Positions 26,301 through 54,400 of a stretch of 64,000 nt of DNA are shown one piece after another (the stretch's first letter is position 1; each line of letters begins with the position of its first letter). The notes below the pieces were generated by a model. The model did not search any database. It saw only the letters and a program-made list of their open reading frames with translations, and was not told the origin of the DNA. Made by a program: the position numbers and the translations under genes. Source of the stretch: Struthio camelus (taxonomy: Eukaryota; Chordata; Aves; Struthioniformes; Struthionidae); the NCBI RefSeq assembly GCF_040807025.1, contig NC_090981.1:42015817-42079816 (forward strand), in the 5' to 3' direction.

Positions 26301-26714
26301 CTCGAGCGGCGGGCGCGCGGCCGTTGGGAGGGCGGGCGCTCCTCAGGCGCGGCCGTCGAGCGGCGGGCGCGCGGCCGTTGGGGAGGCGGGCGCTCCTCAG
26401 GCGCGGCCGTCGAGCGGCGGGCGCGCGGCCGTTGGGGAGGCGGGCGCTCCTCAGGCGCGGCCGTCGAGCGGCGGGCGCGCGGCCGTTGGGGAGGCGGGCG
26501 CTCCTCAGGCGCGGCCGTCGAGCGGCGGGCGCGCGGCCGTTGGGGAGGCGGGCGCTCCTCAGGCGCGGCCGTCGAGCGGCGGGCGCGCGGCCGTTGGGGA
26601 GGCGGGCGCTCCTCAGGCGCGGCCGTCGAGCGGCGGGCGCGCGGCCGTTGGGAGGGGCTCTCCTCAGGCGCGGCCGTTGAGCGGCGGGCGCGCGGCCGTT
26701 GGGGGGCGGGCGCT
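26301..26714. repeat. 54-bp GC-rich minisatellite in the HEXB promoter
   Basis: A tandem array with a 54-bp period, phased on CCTCAGGCGCGGCCG. Five consecutive units (26341-26394, 26395-26448, 26449-26502, 26503-26556, 26557-26610) are identical by eye. They are followed by a 51-bp variant (26611-26661) and a 53-bp variant (26662-26714), and preceded by a 40-bp partial unit (26301-26340). Each unit carries GCGGCCG twice, a GCGCGC stretch and GGG, GGGG and GGG runs. Because 54 is a multiple of 3 the array stays open on the + strand and mimics an 18-residue repeat protein, but it has no ATG. Confidence 0.96.
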
Positions 26715-26766
26715 CCTCAGGCGCGCTGAGAGGATCGAGGCGTGGCCCGCCCTTGCCGGTCCCGTG

Positions 26767-26831
26767 ATGGCGGAGGCGGGGCTGGGCGGTGGGTTGGCCG
26801 GCCGCCCGCTGGCTGCCGCCGCCGTAGTACT

Positions 26832-26853
<22 letters not shown>
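26767..26853 (+). promoter_or_regulatory. Upstream ORF overlapping the HEXB start; YY1-like ATGGCGG
   Basis: An ATG at 26767 in a good context (G at -3, G at +4) opens a 28-codon frame ending at TAG 26851-26853. It is out of frame with HEXB and overlaps both candidate HEXB start codons (26832 and 26844). The same bases, GTGATGGCGGAGG, resemble a YY1 site, which in many housekeeping promoters sits just downstream of the transcription start. Whether it is transcribed depends on the true TSS. Confidence 0.5.
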
Positions 26854-44147
<17,294 letters not shown>

Positions 44148-44275
44148 CTGCTACAAGGACTTCTACTAAAACAACCTGAAGTGCCTCTGAGGTGGGGCTA
44201 TGGGTACATGTGGTTTGATATTTAAACTGAGATCTAAAATTTTCAAATTTAAAATAAAAAGTTTATTAATTTGAC
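44148..44275 (+). other. HEXB: HEXB 3' UTR (predicted)
   Basis: Short AT-rich 3' UTR after the stop. It contains AATAAA at 44253-44258, and cleavage is expected about 10-25 bp after that. The end position is inferred. Confidence 0.65.
44253..44258 (+). terminator. HEXB poly(A) signal AATAAA
   Basis: A canonical hexamer 106 bp after the HEXB stop codon. It is the first such hexamer downstream of the stop. Confidence 0.75.
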
Positions 44276-44485
44276 AAATTCCTGTTGGATAAAAATTGTT
44301 TTTTTAAAAAACCTTAAATGATGAGGTTAATTGCATGTCAAGTTTTCATTAGAAACAGGGATTCTTCACTGTGAAATCCTGAAACTCAATACCATTACAG
44401 TCAATTACCTAGTCTACTTTCTTCACCCATTAGATAAATTTGAGGGAAAATAAAGACAGTTTGTTCTTTATATTCGAACTACCTT

Positions 44486-44491
44486 TTTATT
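44486..44491 (-). terminator. Candidate distal GFM2 poly(A) signal
   Basis: TTTATT on the + strand gives AATAAA on the - strand. It is about 0.8 kb after the GFM2 stop and would place the two convergent 3' ends only about 200 bp apart. Confidence 0.45.
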
Positions 44492-44907
44492 TTCAATTGT
44501 TTTATCATTCACTGCTTTTCTAAATAAGCATACAACTACAAATCGCAAATGAATTACAAGCTGCAAAACACAGCAAATCAGAACTGTATCATTACACCTT
44601 AAATCAAGCACTGCTAAAGGTCAAAAAAAAAAAAGTTTCCCTCCTCCAATGCACTGAGTTGGGAGGCAGGAATTTCTGTTGGGGGAGAACTCTGCATTTC
44701 TTCCATTTCTTGAACAGCTCTTACTCAATTTGCAGACGCATCCATTCCACTTATTTGCTAAAGCAAACCCAGGTGAAGGTTACATGCGTTGTCCTAAACT
44801 CCCTTTCAAGCTGTCTTCTAACATGTGAGAATACTTACAGTTTAAGATGCTTAATCATATTCTTATATTCTGCTGAAAACAAATCCAGATAGAGACTGGC
44901 AAAACTG

Positions 44908-44913
44908 TTTATT
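44908..44913 (-). terminator. Candidate proximal GFM2 poly(A) signal
   Basis: TTTATT on the + strand gives AATAAA on the - strand about 400 bp after the GFM2 stop codon. Either this or the one at 44486 may be used. Confidence 0.5.
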
Positions 44914-45315
44914 TAGACATAAACTTCACAAACTTTACTCAGTAACTTACTTAAGAAATAGTCTTAATGACACATTAGTATGCACTTATAGAAATGAGCA
45001 CTAAAAAGGATATGCATCACTCTTCACCGTAGATATCTGTAAGATAATGAACTGTCATAGCAGCAAACGGTGGTTGCATCTCTAGTTCAACTGCTTTGCC
45101 TTAGACAGCTGTGCCTGAGTTCACTCAGGCTTCCCTTTCTCTTGGGAACGTTCCCATGGAAGTCAAAAGCACAGTCTGCTCCTGCAGTTGTTAATCTCTC
45201 ATTTACCATAACCATGTGGTCACAGAAGAACACACTTGGTGCATCGAAACAGTCTTCTGAAAATATTTAATAGGGAGGACAGAACATAACTTTTTTCTTG
45301 TACAGAGTAAAGTGA
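44914..45315 (-). other. GFM2: GFM2 3' UTR (predicted, minimal extent)
   Basis: Sequence between the stop codon and the proximal AATAAA. A short - strand frame ending in D-I-Y-G-E-E lies inside (about 45025-45105) but has no convincing splice acceptor and is not treated as coding. Confidence 0.55.
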
Positions 45316-45444
45316 TCATACCAACCCCCTCCTTCTCTGAAGGAGCGTGCTTTGCTCGTGACTGTTCAGGGCTTGATAACTGGCTAGCTCCAAAGTGAAG
45401 CTTGCTGAGCCAGATGTTAGAGAACGCAGAACTGTTGAGTAGCC
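45316..45444 (-). CDS. GFM2: GFM2 coding exon 20, C-terminus and stop
   Basis: Acceptor (- strand) TTTGTCCAG/GGCTAC; encodes [20 protein letters not shown] through a tail ending in RRRGLV, with stop TGA at 45318-45316. It matches the domain V end of GFM2. Confidence 0.96.
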   Translation of the reverse strand, partial: GYSTVLRSLTSGSASFTLELASYQALNSHEQSTLLQRRRGLV

Positions 45445-48400
45445 CTGGACAAAATGCAGAACACATACAAAGATACTTACTAACGTCAGTCAATTTAGGA
45501 TATAGGAAAGATTAATTAGCACAGAAAGCTGTTTAGGTCTGAGAGAGTAAGTATATTGCAACATTTCAGCAAGTTAATTTGTTAATATTATTGTATTAAA
45601 AGTACAGTAACACCCCCCCCAGCAAACTAATTAATTAATAAATGATCTTTTTAACTAGTTCTCTGTAAAACTAGTTCTACTAGTTTTTACTACTTCTCTG
45701 ACTTACTATACAATTGAAAACATGCTAGTTTAGCAACCTGAATTAGGCATAAAATACTATTACAATTCATAAGTGTAGTAACCAAGTAACTCTTAACTCC
45801 CTGCACCCTCTGGATAGCTTGCTTCAGACCTTCAGTGCAATTAAAACACACTTTAAAATATCTGTTCTAAACTTACTCATACATAACAATGGAAAAGGCT
45901 AATGGAAGCCTAATTATTTTTAAGCATAAAGGCAGATTTACCTTTTTATTTTTTTATTAAAAAAAAAAAAACCCTTTTGTTGTCATTTACCATTAACAAG
46001 ATAACCACATACCATTGTTTCTGCTAGAGGAACAGCAGCAACTACAACTCTGTTATCTTGACGACTCTGGATTTCCTGAATACTGCCTCTCCGCTGCGCA
46101 AGGTCAGCAAGTGCCGCGCTGAGATGATCTTCACTCACTGTGATTTCTAGGTTCATAAGGGGCTCCAGTATTTGTATGCTGGCTTTTTTCAAAGCCTATA
46201 TGAAAGGGAAGGAAAGAGTTATGCTAATTCCTTTTCAGTAACAAATTCACATAGAAAACGCTTACATACTTCAGGTAACACTCCTCTCAAATTCTCTGCT
46301 TCCAGGTAACACTCCTCTCAAATGCTCTCCTTCCAAAAACTATGAAGTCCCCAGAGAGAGCGTTACGCTTTCCAAGAAGAACAATTACCAGACACTGATA
46401 TACACATATTTTTCTAACAGTACATCATGCTCCTGTGTTGTACAAGAGTCTATAGTTTTGTTGTACCTTTTGCATGCAACGGGAGACACAGGCTGATATC
46501 ATCGTATGGGAGGTGTCAGGATGCACCATCAGTGATTTCACTGTCACTTCTATATCCTGAACTGGGGATCCTAGCAAAGGTCCTAGGAAAGAAAAGAAAA
46601 AAAAAGTACTTGTTTTTCATAATATGAAGACAAAAAAAATAGTTTCAGGATTAATTTGTAGCTTCTGACTTTGTTCTTTCCCTTCTCCTTCGCCCTCCCT
46701 CTCCACAAGGGCATGACCACTTGTCTCATTCCTTACTTTCATGATTTTAGCATTATCCAGCTTTGCCACAAAGCTAGATGTGGCAAAGGAATGCAGTCAT
46801 ACTTTCTTATTCTGTTTACCAAAAACACAGCTAACAATTTTCAGAACCAAAAGTTCCTGAGTGCGTTCATCCTTACCCCGTTCCTAAAAATTAATCTTAC
46901 AAAGAAAAAAATTTGACACTGTAATATCTAAAACACGCCTACTGAAACAAGAACATTTACTTTGAAGAAGTCATGAAAACTTTTGTTTAACCTGTAGCCA
47001 GAACGTCTTCTGCGTTTTCCTTGTCAACAGAATATGATCTCAGCAAAGGTCAGATAATAACCCACTGCCCAAAGTTCAGGGTTGACGCACTCTAGGAGGG
47101 AGGAACTGCCTCTCTGGTGACCTGCTAGGTTACCTCCCCTCTCCAGGATTCTCAGCCAGACCACGAACTCTGAGACTAGATGGGAGGCTGGAACAAGATC
47201 TCGGAAAGTTGAAACACACAGCTTTCTTCACACAGACAGCGTGGCCAGATGACCTCTTTTTAAACACCCTTAGAGGGTTGGATTTTAGGCCACAGACAGC
47301 ACAGTTCTGAATGGTCTTCAGGGACTGCAAAGAAAGCACGCAGGCAAGCTTTGAGGGCCAGAATCAAGACTCATTCCACAGCAAGAGAGGAGAGATGCTT
47401 TGCAACTGAACAAAGCAACACAGAAGACATAGGACATGCTGCTGCTTCTGGAACAATTCTCATTTATCAATCCACTGCCTGTTAGTTTTACTGTAAGTTA
47501 TTTGGCCACAAATTAATACATACATCCTCTTTTGAACCAAAAGTAAAGGACAGTTTAGTCCTTTAGAGAGCCTATACTGTGCAACTAGGCTAAGCTTTTT
47601 ATTACATACATACTTCCGCTGATTTAACAGATTTGAAAATGAGAAAAACCATCAGTAACTAATAGAAGTGTGGTATTTACAAGTTGACCTCGTAAGCCAG
47701 TTCCATCAGATCGCTGTGGTTTACATGATGTCATCAAGTAAAGGCTTCATCTGTTATACCAGATTAAAAAACAACCACCACCACCACCACCACCAGCAAA
47801 ACCAAGCTTGTTGTTGAGTTACTTGGAAGAAAACAAGCTTAAAACTGAAAGCATGCTGACTTCCGTTCCTAGCACGGGAAAAGGGGTGTTCAGCAATTTT
47901 TGTAGTAAAGGAAATGCTGTATTTTTTTCTTTGCATTTGTATTGTTAATAGGTAATGCCTTAATTTTCAAGCTACCAAGGCGTCTTTCCTCCTAGAAAGC
48001 TATCAAATTACTTCTTATATAAAAGTTAGAAAAACGTAGCTGTCACAGCACTTCCTTTACCTTGAATGCATGAATTGGCAATTCCATTTTCTATTGCTCC
48101 TTGAAGTTCTTTGGGAAGCAGCTCAAGGACATTTTCAGCATACTCTATGACTGGTGGTGTTGCTCTCTCCCCCGACCTCGGCCTCACCTCTAGCTCTGCA
48201 GTTACAAAGTGCCTTCTGTCTCCTACTGTTTTGTCCAGTGTATCTACAGGAAAAAAAATGAAGGAAGGATATGGAAAAAAGCTCATACACCAAACAATTA
48301 ATTTGAAACTTACTCAAAATGATTAAACGTAAGTAAAGATCATTTCAAATAAAGCAAGCTACAAAACCAGAAACAAAATATTCCTTGTAGTCACTCATTC

Positions 48401-51400
48401 TACCTGTAGCTTGGGCAGCATTTAGGATGGTTTCTCTGTATGCTATTTGAAGAGGTCCCAAGTAAGTCTCAATTCCATATTCACGTTTGATTCGGTCATG
48501 AATAATCTCTATGTGTAGTTCTCCCATGCCACACAGAATAGTCTAGTTAGAAAAGAGTTAAGGTGGGGGGGGGGGGGGACATAACAAACTCAGGTTGTAA
48601 TATAGACTATTTAAGCAAGGACTCTCCTTATATGCTTTTTGTAGCCTCTAAAAAATATTTCAAAATTCTGCAGAGCCCAGAGGTAAGAAAATAGGTCTGC
48701 TTTATATCTCCTACCTTAAACGCCATGTAGGGGAGATGGTAATTACTACTACTATGCCCACTATAAAAAAAGGACATATTGTAATATCTTCGATATTACA
48801 TATTTCAAACTTTTCTAACTGTAAAAAGGACCGTCAAAAACATACTCTGCAGAATACAGGAGATTATCTTATGTTCTGCATAAGTGTTCAAGGTGTCATG
48901 CTAGTTTGCCTTGATGTACAGAACTTTGTACATTTTTTAGACCCCTCTTAATTTAAAGAAATCTCAACATGTAAATGAACCAATTGAAGGCTGATCTTAA
49001 CAGTCCTAAATTAAAGTTTGCTTATAAGGTCAGTAATGGAAGACTTATCTTACCTGCCCTGTGTCAGGATCTAGCTTCACTTTTAAACTAGGATCTTCTC
49101 GTTGAAGGCAGTTCAGTGCATTATCCAAGTCTATACATATATGTCAAACACCGTAATGAGACTTCAGTAATGTGAGAATCACAATGCCTAAACATCGTGT
49201 TCCTCACACAGTCAAATCTTTTTCTCAAAAGGAATCAGGAGGACCCCAGTGAAACACAGATTGTGGCAGACAAAAATCAACTTTAATACAAGCAACTTTC
49301 AACTTCTGATTCTCTCCAATAAATCAACTGTAGGCTACAGAACATTTCTATGACTGAGCTGATGTCTTCAACAGTAAAACTTAATGACATCAAGCAAAAG
49401 CTTAAAATCTTCTGTGCAACTTTTAGAGAAAAAGAGCTTTTTAACTAAAATAACAACTGTCCCAACTTAAAAATAATGACTTACTGAAAAAAAAAATAAT
49501 AATAATTTTCACTGTTAACAATAGCATTTTCTGAGTGATATTTTGCACTTTAAAGAGGTAACAGAACCTGTAAGTCCTTTATCAAATGAGTGAAAAATAG
49601 TGCTCTCCTTTTACAGGTAATACAAATTTTAAACTAGCTCTTAACTGATTTGCATGAAGATTTCAAGATGAATTCAGCAAGAACAAAAAAAGGGCTCAAA
49701 TGCAAGTCAATTCTTCCGATTCCCACCATCTTACTTAACTACTGAGGGAATCTTACTTAACTACTGAGGGAAACAGCTCTAGGAAAGCAGCTGCAGCACA
49801 GCGAACTTGCAACTGAAACTGCATTTATCCACCTTGCAGCCTTTGAAAAAAAATACCCACAATCCAATGGTTCAGGCTGCAGACACATAGCTCCAAAACC
49901 ACATTCTGCCTTGCTCCAAAACCACATTCTGCCTTGCTCCATTCCATCATCCCATGCTGGTATTTGTCCTTCCTCTCTTTACCCAGTGAAGTCCCAGCAT
50001 TCAACCAAGCTCAGCTTTGTTGCAATGAAGATACAGAGTGCAAAGTGTGTATTTCCAGAGAGTCAAACTATCAGGTCCTCTGATAAAAAGTTTTTTGAGA
50101 AAGGCAGCAAGATCAGAGGCCACACTGCATGGGTAAACACTGACTAAACACAGATCTACGGGAAACGTTCAGAAATGCCACAGAGGAAAACCGCAAGTGC
50201 CGACTGAAGAAAGCACTCACGTTTTAAGGCTAGCTGTACTCAGAGGCAGAATGCACAGCACACTAGCTTGAGTGGGGCAAAGCTAAGCATGACAGCAAGA
50301 ATGAAGGAGAGGAAAAGAGTGAACTGCCTCCATCTCTTCTTCCCAAGTGAAGAACTAGTACTCTTCCACACAGAAAAACTGTTCAAGAAATAACAGCAAA
50401 AGATACTAACAATCACAATCTGAAATACATCACATCTGTGCGATATAAAAGGCGATAAGGGCCGCCTTAAATCACTGACAGATAAATGTGTACAACTCTC
50501 AGATGTCAACCAGCTGTGCATGGATCAGGGTACAGCACAACTCCAAATCTATAAGCAGGTCATACCTGGTTGTTTGGCCACTGAAGGTGGCTCAATTGTA
50601 CAAAAGAAGACTGGCTCGGGGACTTCAACACCCGCCAGCAGAAGGCTCTCTACTTCACCGGTACGTGTCTGCTTTCCACCAGCGTCCCTTCCAGCTCGGC
50701 GCGCTGCTGCTACAGCTGAGGCCTTTGATGACACTATGGTATCTCCAGTGGCACTCTATACATCAACCCCCAGTGACCCACAAGAGAGAGGAAGGGGGGA
50801 GGGAAAAAAAAAAAGCAACTGATTTTTTTTCTTCCTCAATACCAGTTGTGCTAAACTCCACTTACTTAAAAATAAGTACTTTAACTTTAATAAGTGCTCT
50901 TTGAGTAATTAAAATGATTTGGAAGAGGAGGAAAAATTTTGCTCAACTTTAGACTACCTTTTCTTCATCAAGCTCACCACATTTTAAATCTATATTATCA
51001 CTCAAGATATAAGGCCACAAAAGGCCAGTACTGGCAAAGGAAAATTTGATTATGCATGCTAAAATTGCTTACATTTAAGAAAGAACCATGCAAATGAGAT
51101 CTATTCTGCTCACACACTAAAACACAGGATTAGTAAACTATCCAATGGAACCATGAAAATGGAACATATTTACTTTTGATTTTAGGCAACTCAGTTGCAA
51201 CATCACTCTCCTTCCCATTTGAGGTCTCTTCATGGCGTTACATTGCACTGCTATTTTAAGAGTTAGAAGATCAGAATCCTTCTAAAATTGTTTCAATTTT
51301 CAGCCCTTCCCACCTAAACAGCACTGCATCTCCTCAGGTAAATTACTGACACTTGCGCATTATAATTTTTCATTTCAGGAGGAGGTATAAAGTTTACATA

Positions 51401-54400
51401 TGTGGCAAAAAAAATCAACACACACAAAAAAAAATGTTTGAGACACAATATCACAGAAGTGGAAAGTACAGAACTAAGCAAGTATCATGGTCCTGGACAA
51501 CCTGCTCTAACTGACCCTGCTTGAGCAGGGGGACTGGACCAGAGGATCTCCAGAGGTCCCTTTCCAACCCCAACAATAATCTGCGATTCCTTTAGGATCA
51601 ATTTTTTCCTTTACCTGTTTTAACCCAACAGTAAGGGCAATGTTGCCAGCCATTAGTGATGGTATTTCAATTTGCTGATCAGCAAAAGGCAGGAGCAGTC
51701 GGCTCATTCTCTCTCTGCAAATGAAATTCCTGAATTACTCATTACTTTAATAGACACTCCAATACTACAACAAACCGTACCTCACTCCTACTCACGTGCA
51801 ATTTCTGTTAATATTATATATAGCTGATTGAGGTTTCACTGAACCTGAATAAATGCGAATGAAAACTAGTGGCCCACGACATTTATCATGGAGAACTTTA
51901 AATGCTAGGGCACACAGGTCATCATTGTACCACTTTCTGCAAGAGAAAAACACAACAAAAAGTAAACTTGTACGATTAACCCACTTCAAATCTAGATTTA
52001 CCTAAATTTGCACTTATTTAAGATGCTATGGGTTTCTTAGTTGTACCATTTATAAAAGGAGATTTTTTTAAAAACCAATTTTATACAAATATATTAATCT
52101 AAGCAGTTCCAGCTGCAGAAGAGATACGTAACACGATGTCATGCGACTCAGTCAATACTAGAAATCATCCCTCGAACCCCGCTTTGTGTCCTCACGTTAA
52201 AAATTGAAAATATTTTAAAACTCTAAGCTGCAAGTTTGGCAGCTGGAGACAAATGCAGGCAGTTTCAGTAGCACTGGCCAAAATTGGCTCAGGACTCAAA
52301 TAGTGTTTTATTCTACATATCTTAACTGCCACTTAATACCAAAAATTAGCAAATTTTGTTGAAGGTACTAATTTTTTTGTTAAAAAATATTTTTAACTTT
52401 CTCCTTTTACCCTTTCCTACTTGTTTTTCCTTTTTCCTGACACTCCCGTTCCCCCCACCTTTTCTCCTTATACTTACAGAAACTCATATGAACGCTCATT
52501 AGGTGCAGGCAAGTACGCAGTAATAGCATCCAGTAACGGCTGCACTCCTTTATTCTTCAATGCGCTGCCACAGAGAACAGGCACTGCTTTCTGGGCTAGC
52601 GTGACCCGACGTATAGCAGACTGTAACTGCAGAAAATAATTATTTGCAGTTTACACTTGCTGTATAGTCCCATATTTATTTAGCAATACAGATCCCAAGA
52701 AAGTTAAGAACTCTGATTCAAATACAGCAATCACTCTTCCAAACCCCTTTCATTGCCTTTAAAGGGCTCTGGATGAACCATAAACCCCGATGTTTAGATG
52801 CCAGAACATAAGAAACCACTTTTAAGATTTCTACACAATTCATGCAGATTTATAACTGTTCTTATTCTTTCTCTAACATTCTTTTTTATTCAGAAATGTT
52901 TTACCTCACCATTTTCAATTGCAATGTCTGAAGGTCGAACCAATTCAGAAGGAGACATGTTATTTTGTTAGTGAGAATCAATAGTTTAGACACAAATTGG
53001 CCTGACACCACCTGAAAACTCCATTCACTCTTCCCAAAACTCTTGCAGCAGCTTAACTGTCAATAAAAATATCCATAACAAATGTACCATACTTTTAGAG
53101 CTGTGCCCAGCATATTTAAGAATCAGTCACTATATTATCCGATAAAGTTCACATTAAGCTTGAATACACTTTCTCCTAAGTTCACATTGCTTTAAAATCA
53201 CCCAAAAAAGCTGCTGCAGCACTTTTCATTGATTGAAAAAACACATATTTGCAAAATCAAAATCAGTATGTGCCAAAGGAAGACACAACCCTGCTCCTCA
53301 GAATGACAGCTATAAAAATATTTCTAATTAAAGGTAAAATTTACCTTGTCAGCTGGTAGTAGGTCAAAATTTTCACTATATTCTCCTAGAACCAGTTCAG
53401 CAAATTCATCATCCAGATCTGCAACCTTCAAGAGAATATTTCTGCTTTATTATTTAGCATATAGCAGTTTCACATATAAGTCACCAATCTTAGTCATTTA
53501 GGAATTAACTAACTGGAGGGAGAATGAAGCCTTTACAGAATCACAGAATGGCTGAGGTTGGAAGGGACCTCTGGAGATCATCTAGTCCAACCCCCCTGCT
53601 CAAGCAGGGTCCTCTGGAGCATATTTCCCAGAATCACATCCAGACGGGTTTTGAATGTCTCCAGCGAAGGAGACTCCACTACCTCTCCGGGCAACCTGGT
53701 CCAGTGCTCTGTCACCCTCCCAGGAAAGAAGTTTTTTCTCAGGTTTAGATGGAACTTCCTGTGGTTCAGTTTCTGCCCGTTGCCTCTTGTCCTGTCGCTC
53801 TGAGCACCACAGAGAAGAGACTGGCCTCATCCTCTCGACACCCCCCCTTCGGATACTTGTACACATTGATGAGATCGCCTCTCAGTCTCCTCTTCTCCAG
53901 ACTGAACAGGCCCAGCTCCCTCAGGCCTTCCTCATAGGAGAGATGCTCCAGTCCCCGCATCATCTTTGTAGCTCTCTGCTGGACCCTCTCCAGGAGTGCC
54001 ATGTCTCTCTTGTACTGGGGAGCCCAGAATTGGACACAGCACTCCAGGTGAGGCCTCCCCAGGGCTGAGGAGAGGGGCAGGATCAATCACCTCCCTCGAC
54101 CTGCTGGCAACACTCTGCCTCATGCACCCCAGGATACCCTTGGCCTTCTTGGCCACAAGGGCACACGGCTGGCTCATGGTTAACTCGTTGTCCACCAGGA
54201 CTCCCACCCAGGTCCTTCTCGGCAGAGCTGCCTTCCAGCAGGTCAACCCCCAGCCTGTACTGTGCATGGGGTTATCCTTCCCCAGGTGCAGGACCCTGCA
54301 ACTTGCCTATGTTGAACTTCAGGAGGTTCCTCTCTGACCATCTCTCCAGCCTGCCCAGGTCCCTCTGAATGGCAGCACAGCCTTCTGGTGTGTCAGCCAC

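Noticed and set aside
26324-26680. 118-codon + strand open frame of repeated R-A-L-L-R-R-G-R units
   Set aside because: It is produced by the 54-bp minisatellite, has no ATG and lies in the promoter CpG island. Its openness is a by-product of a unit length divisible by three and GC richness.
45025-45108. - strand frame ending in D-I-Y-G-E-E, a possible alternative last exon of GFM2
   Set aside because: The preceding sequence has a poor pyrimidine tract and the phase does not fit the phase-0 end of exon 19. The true last exon at 45316-45444 matches GFM2 directly.
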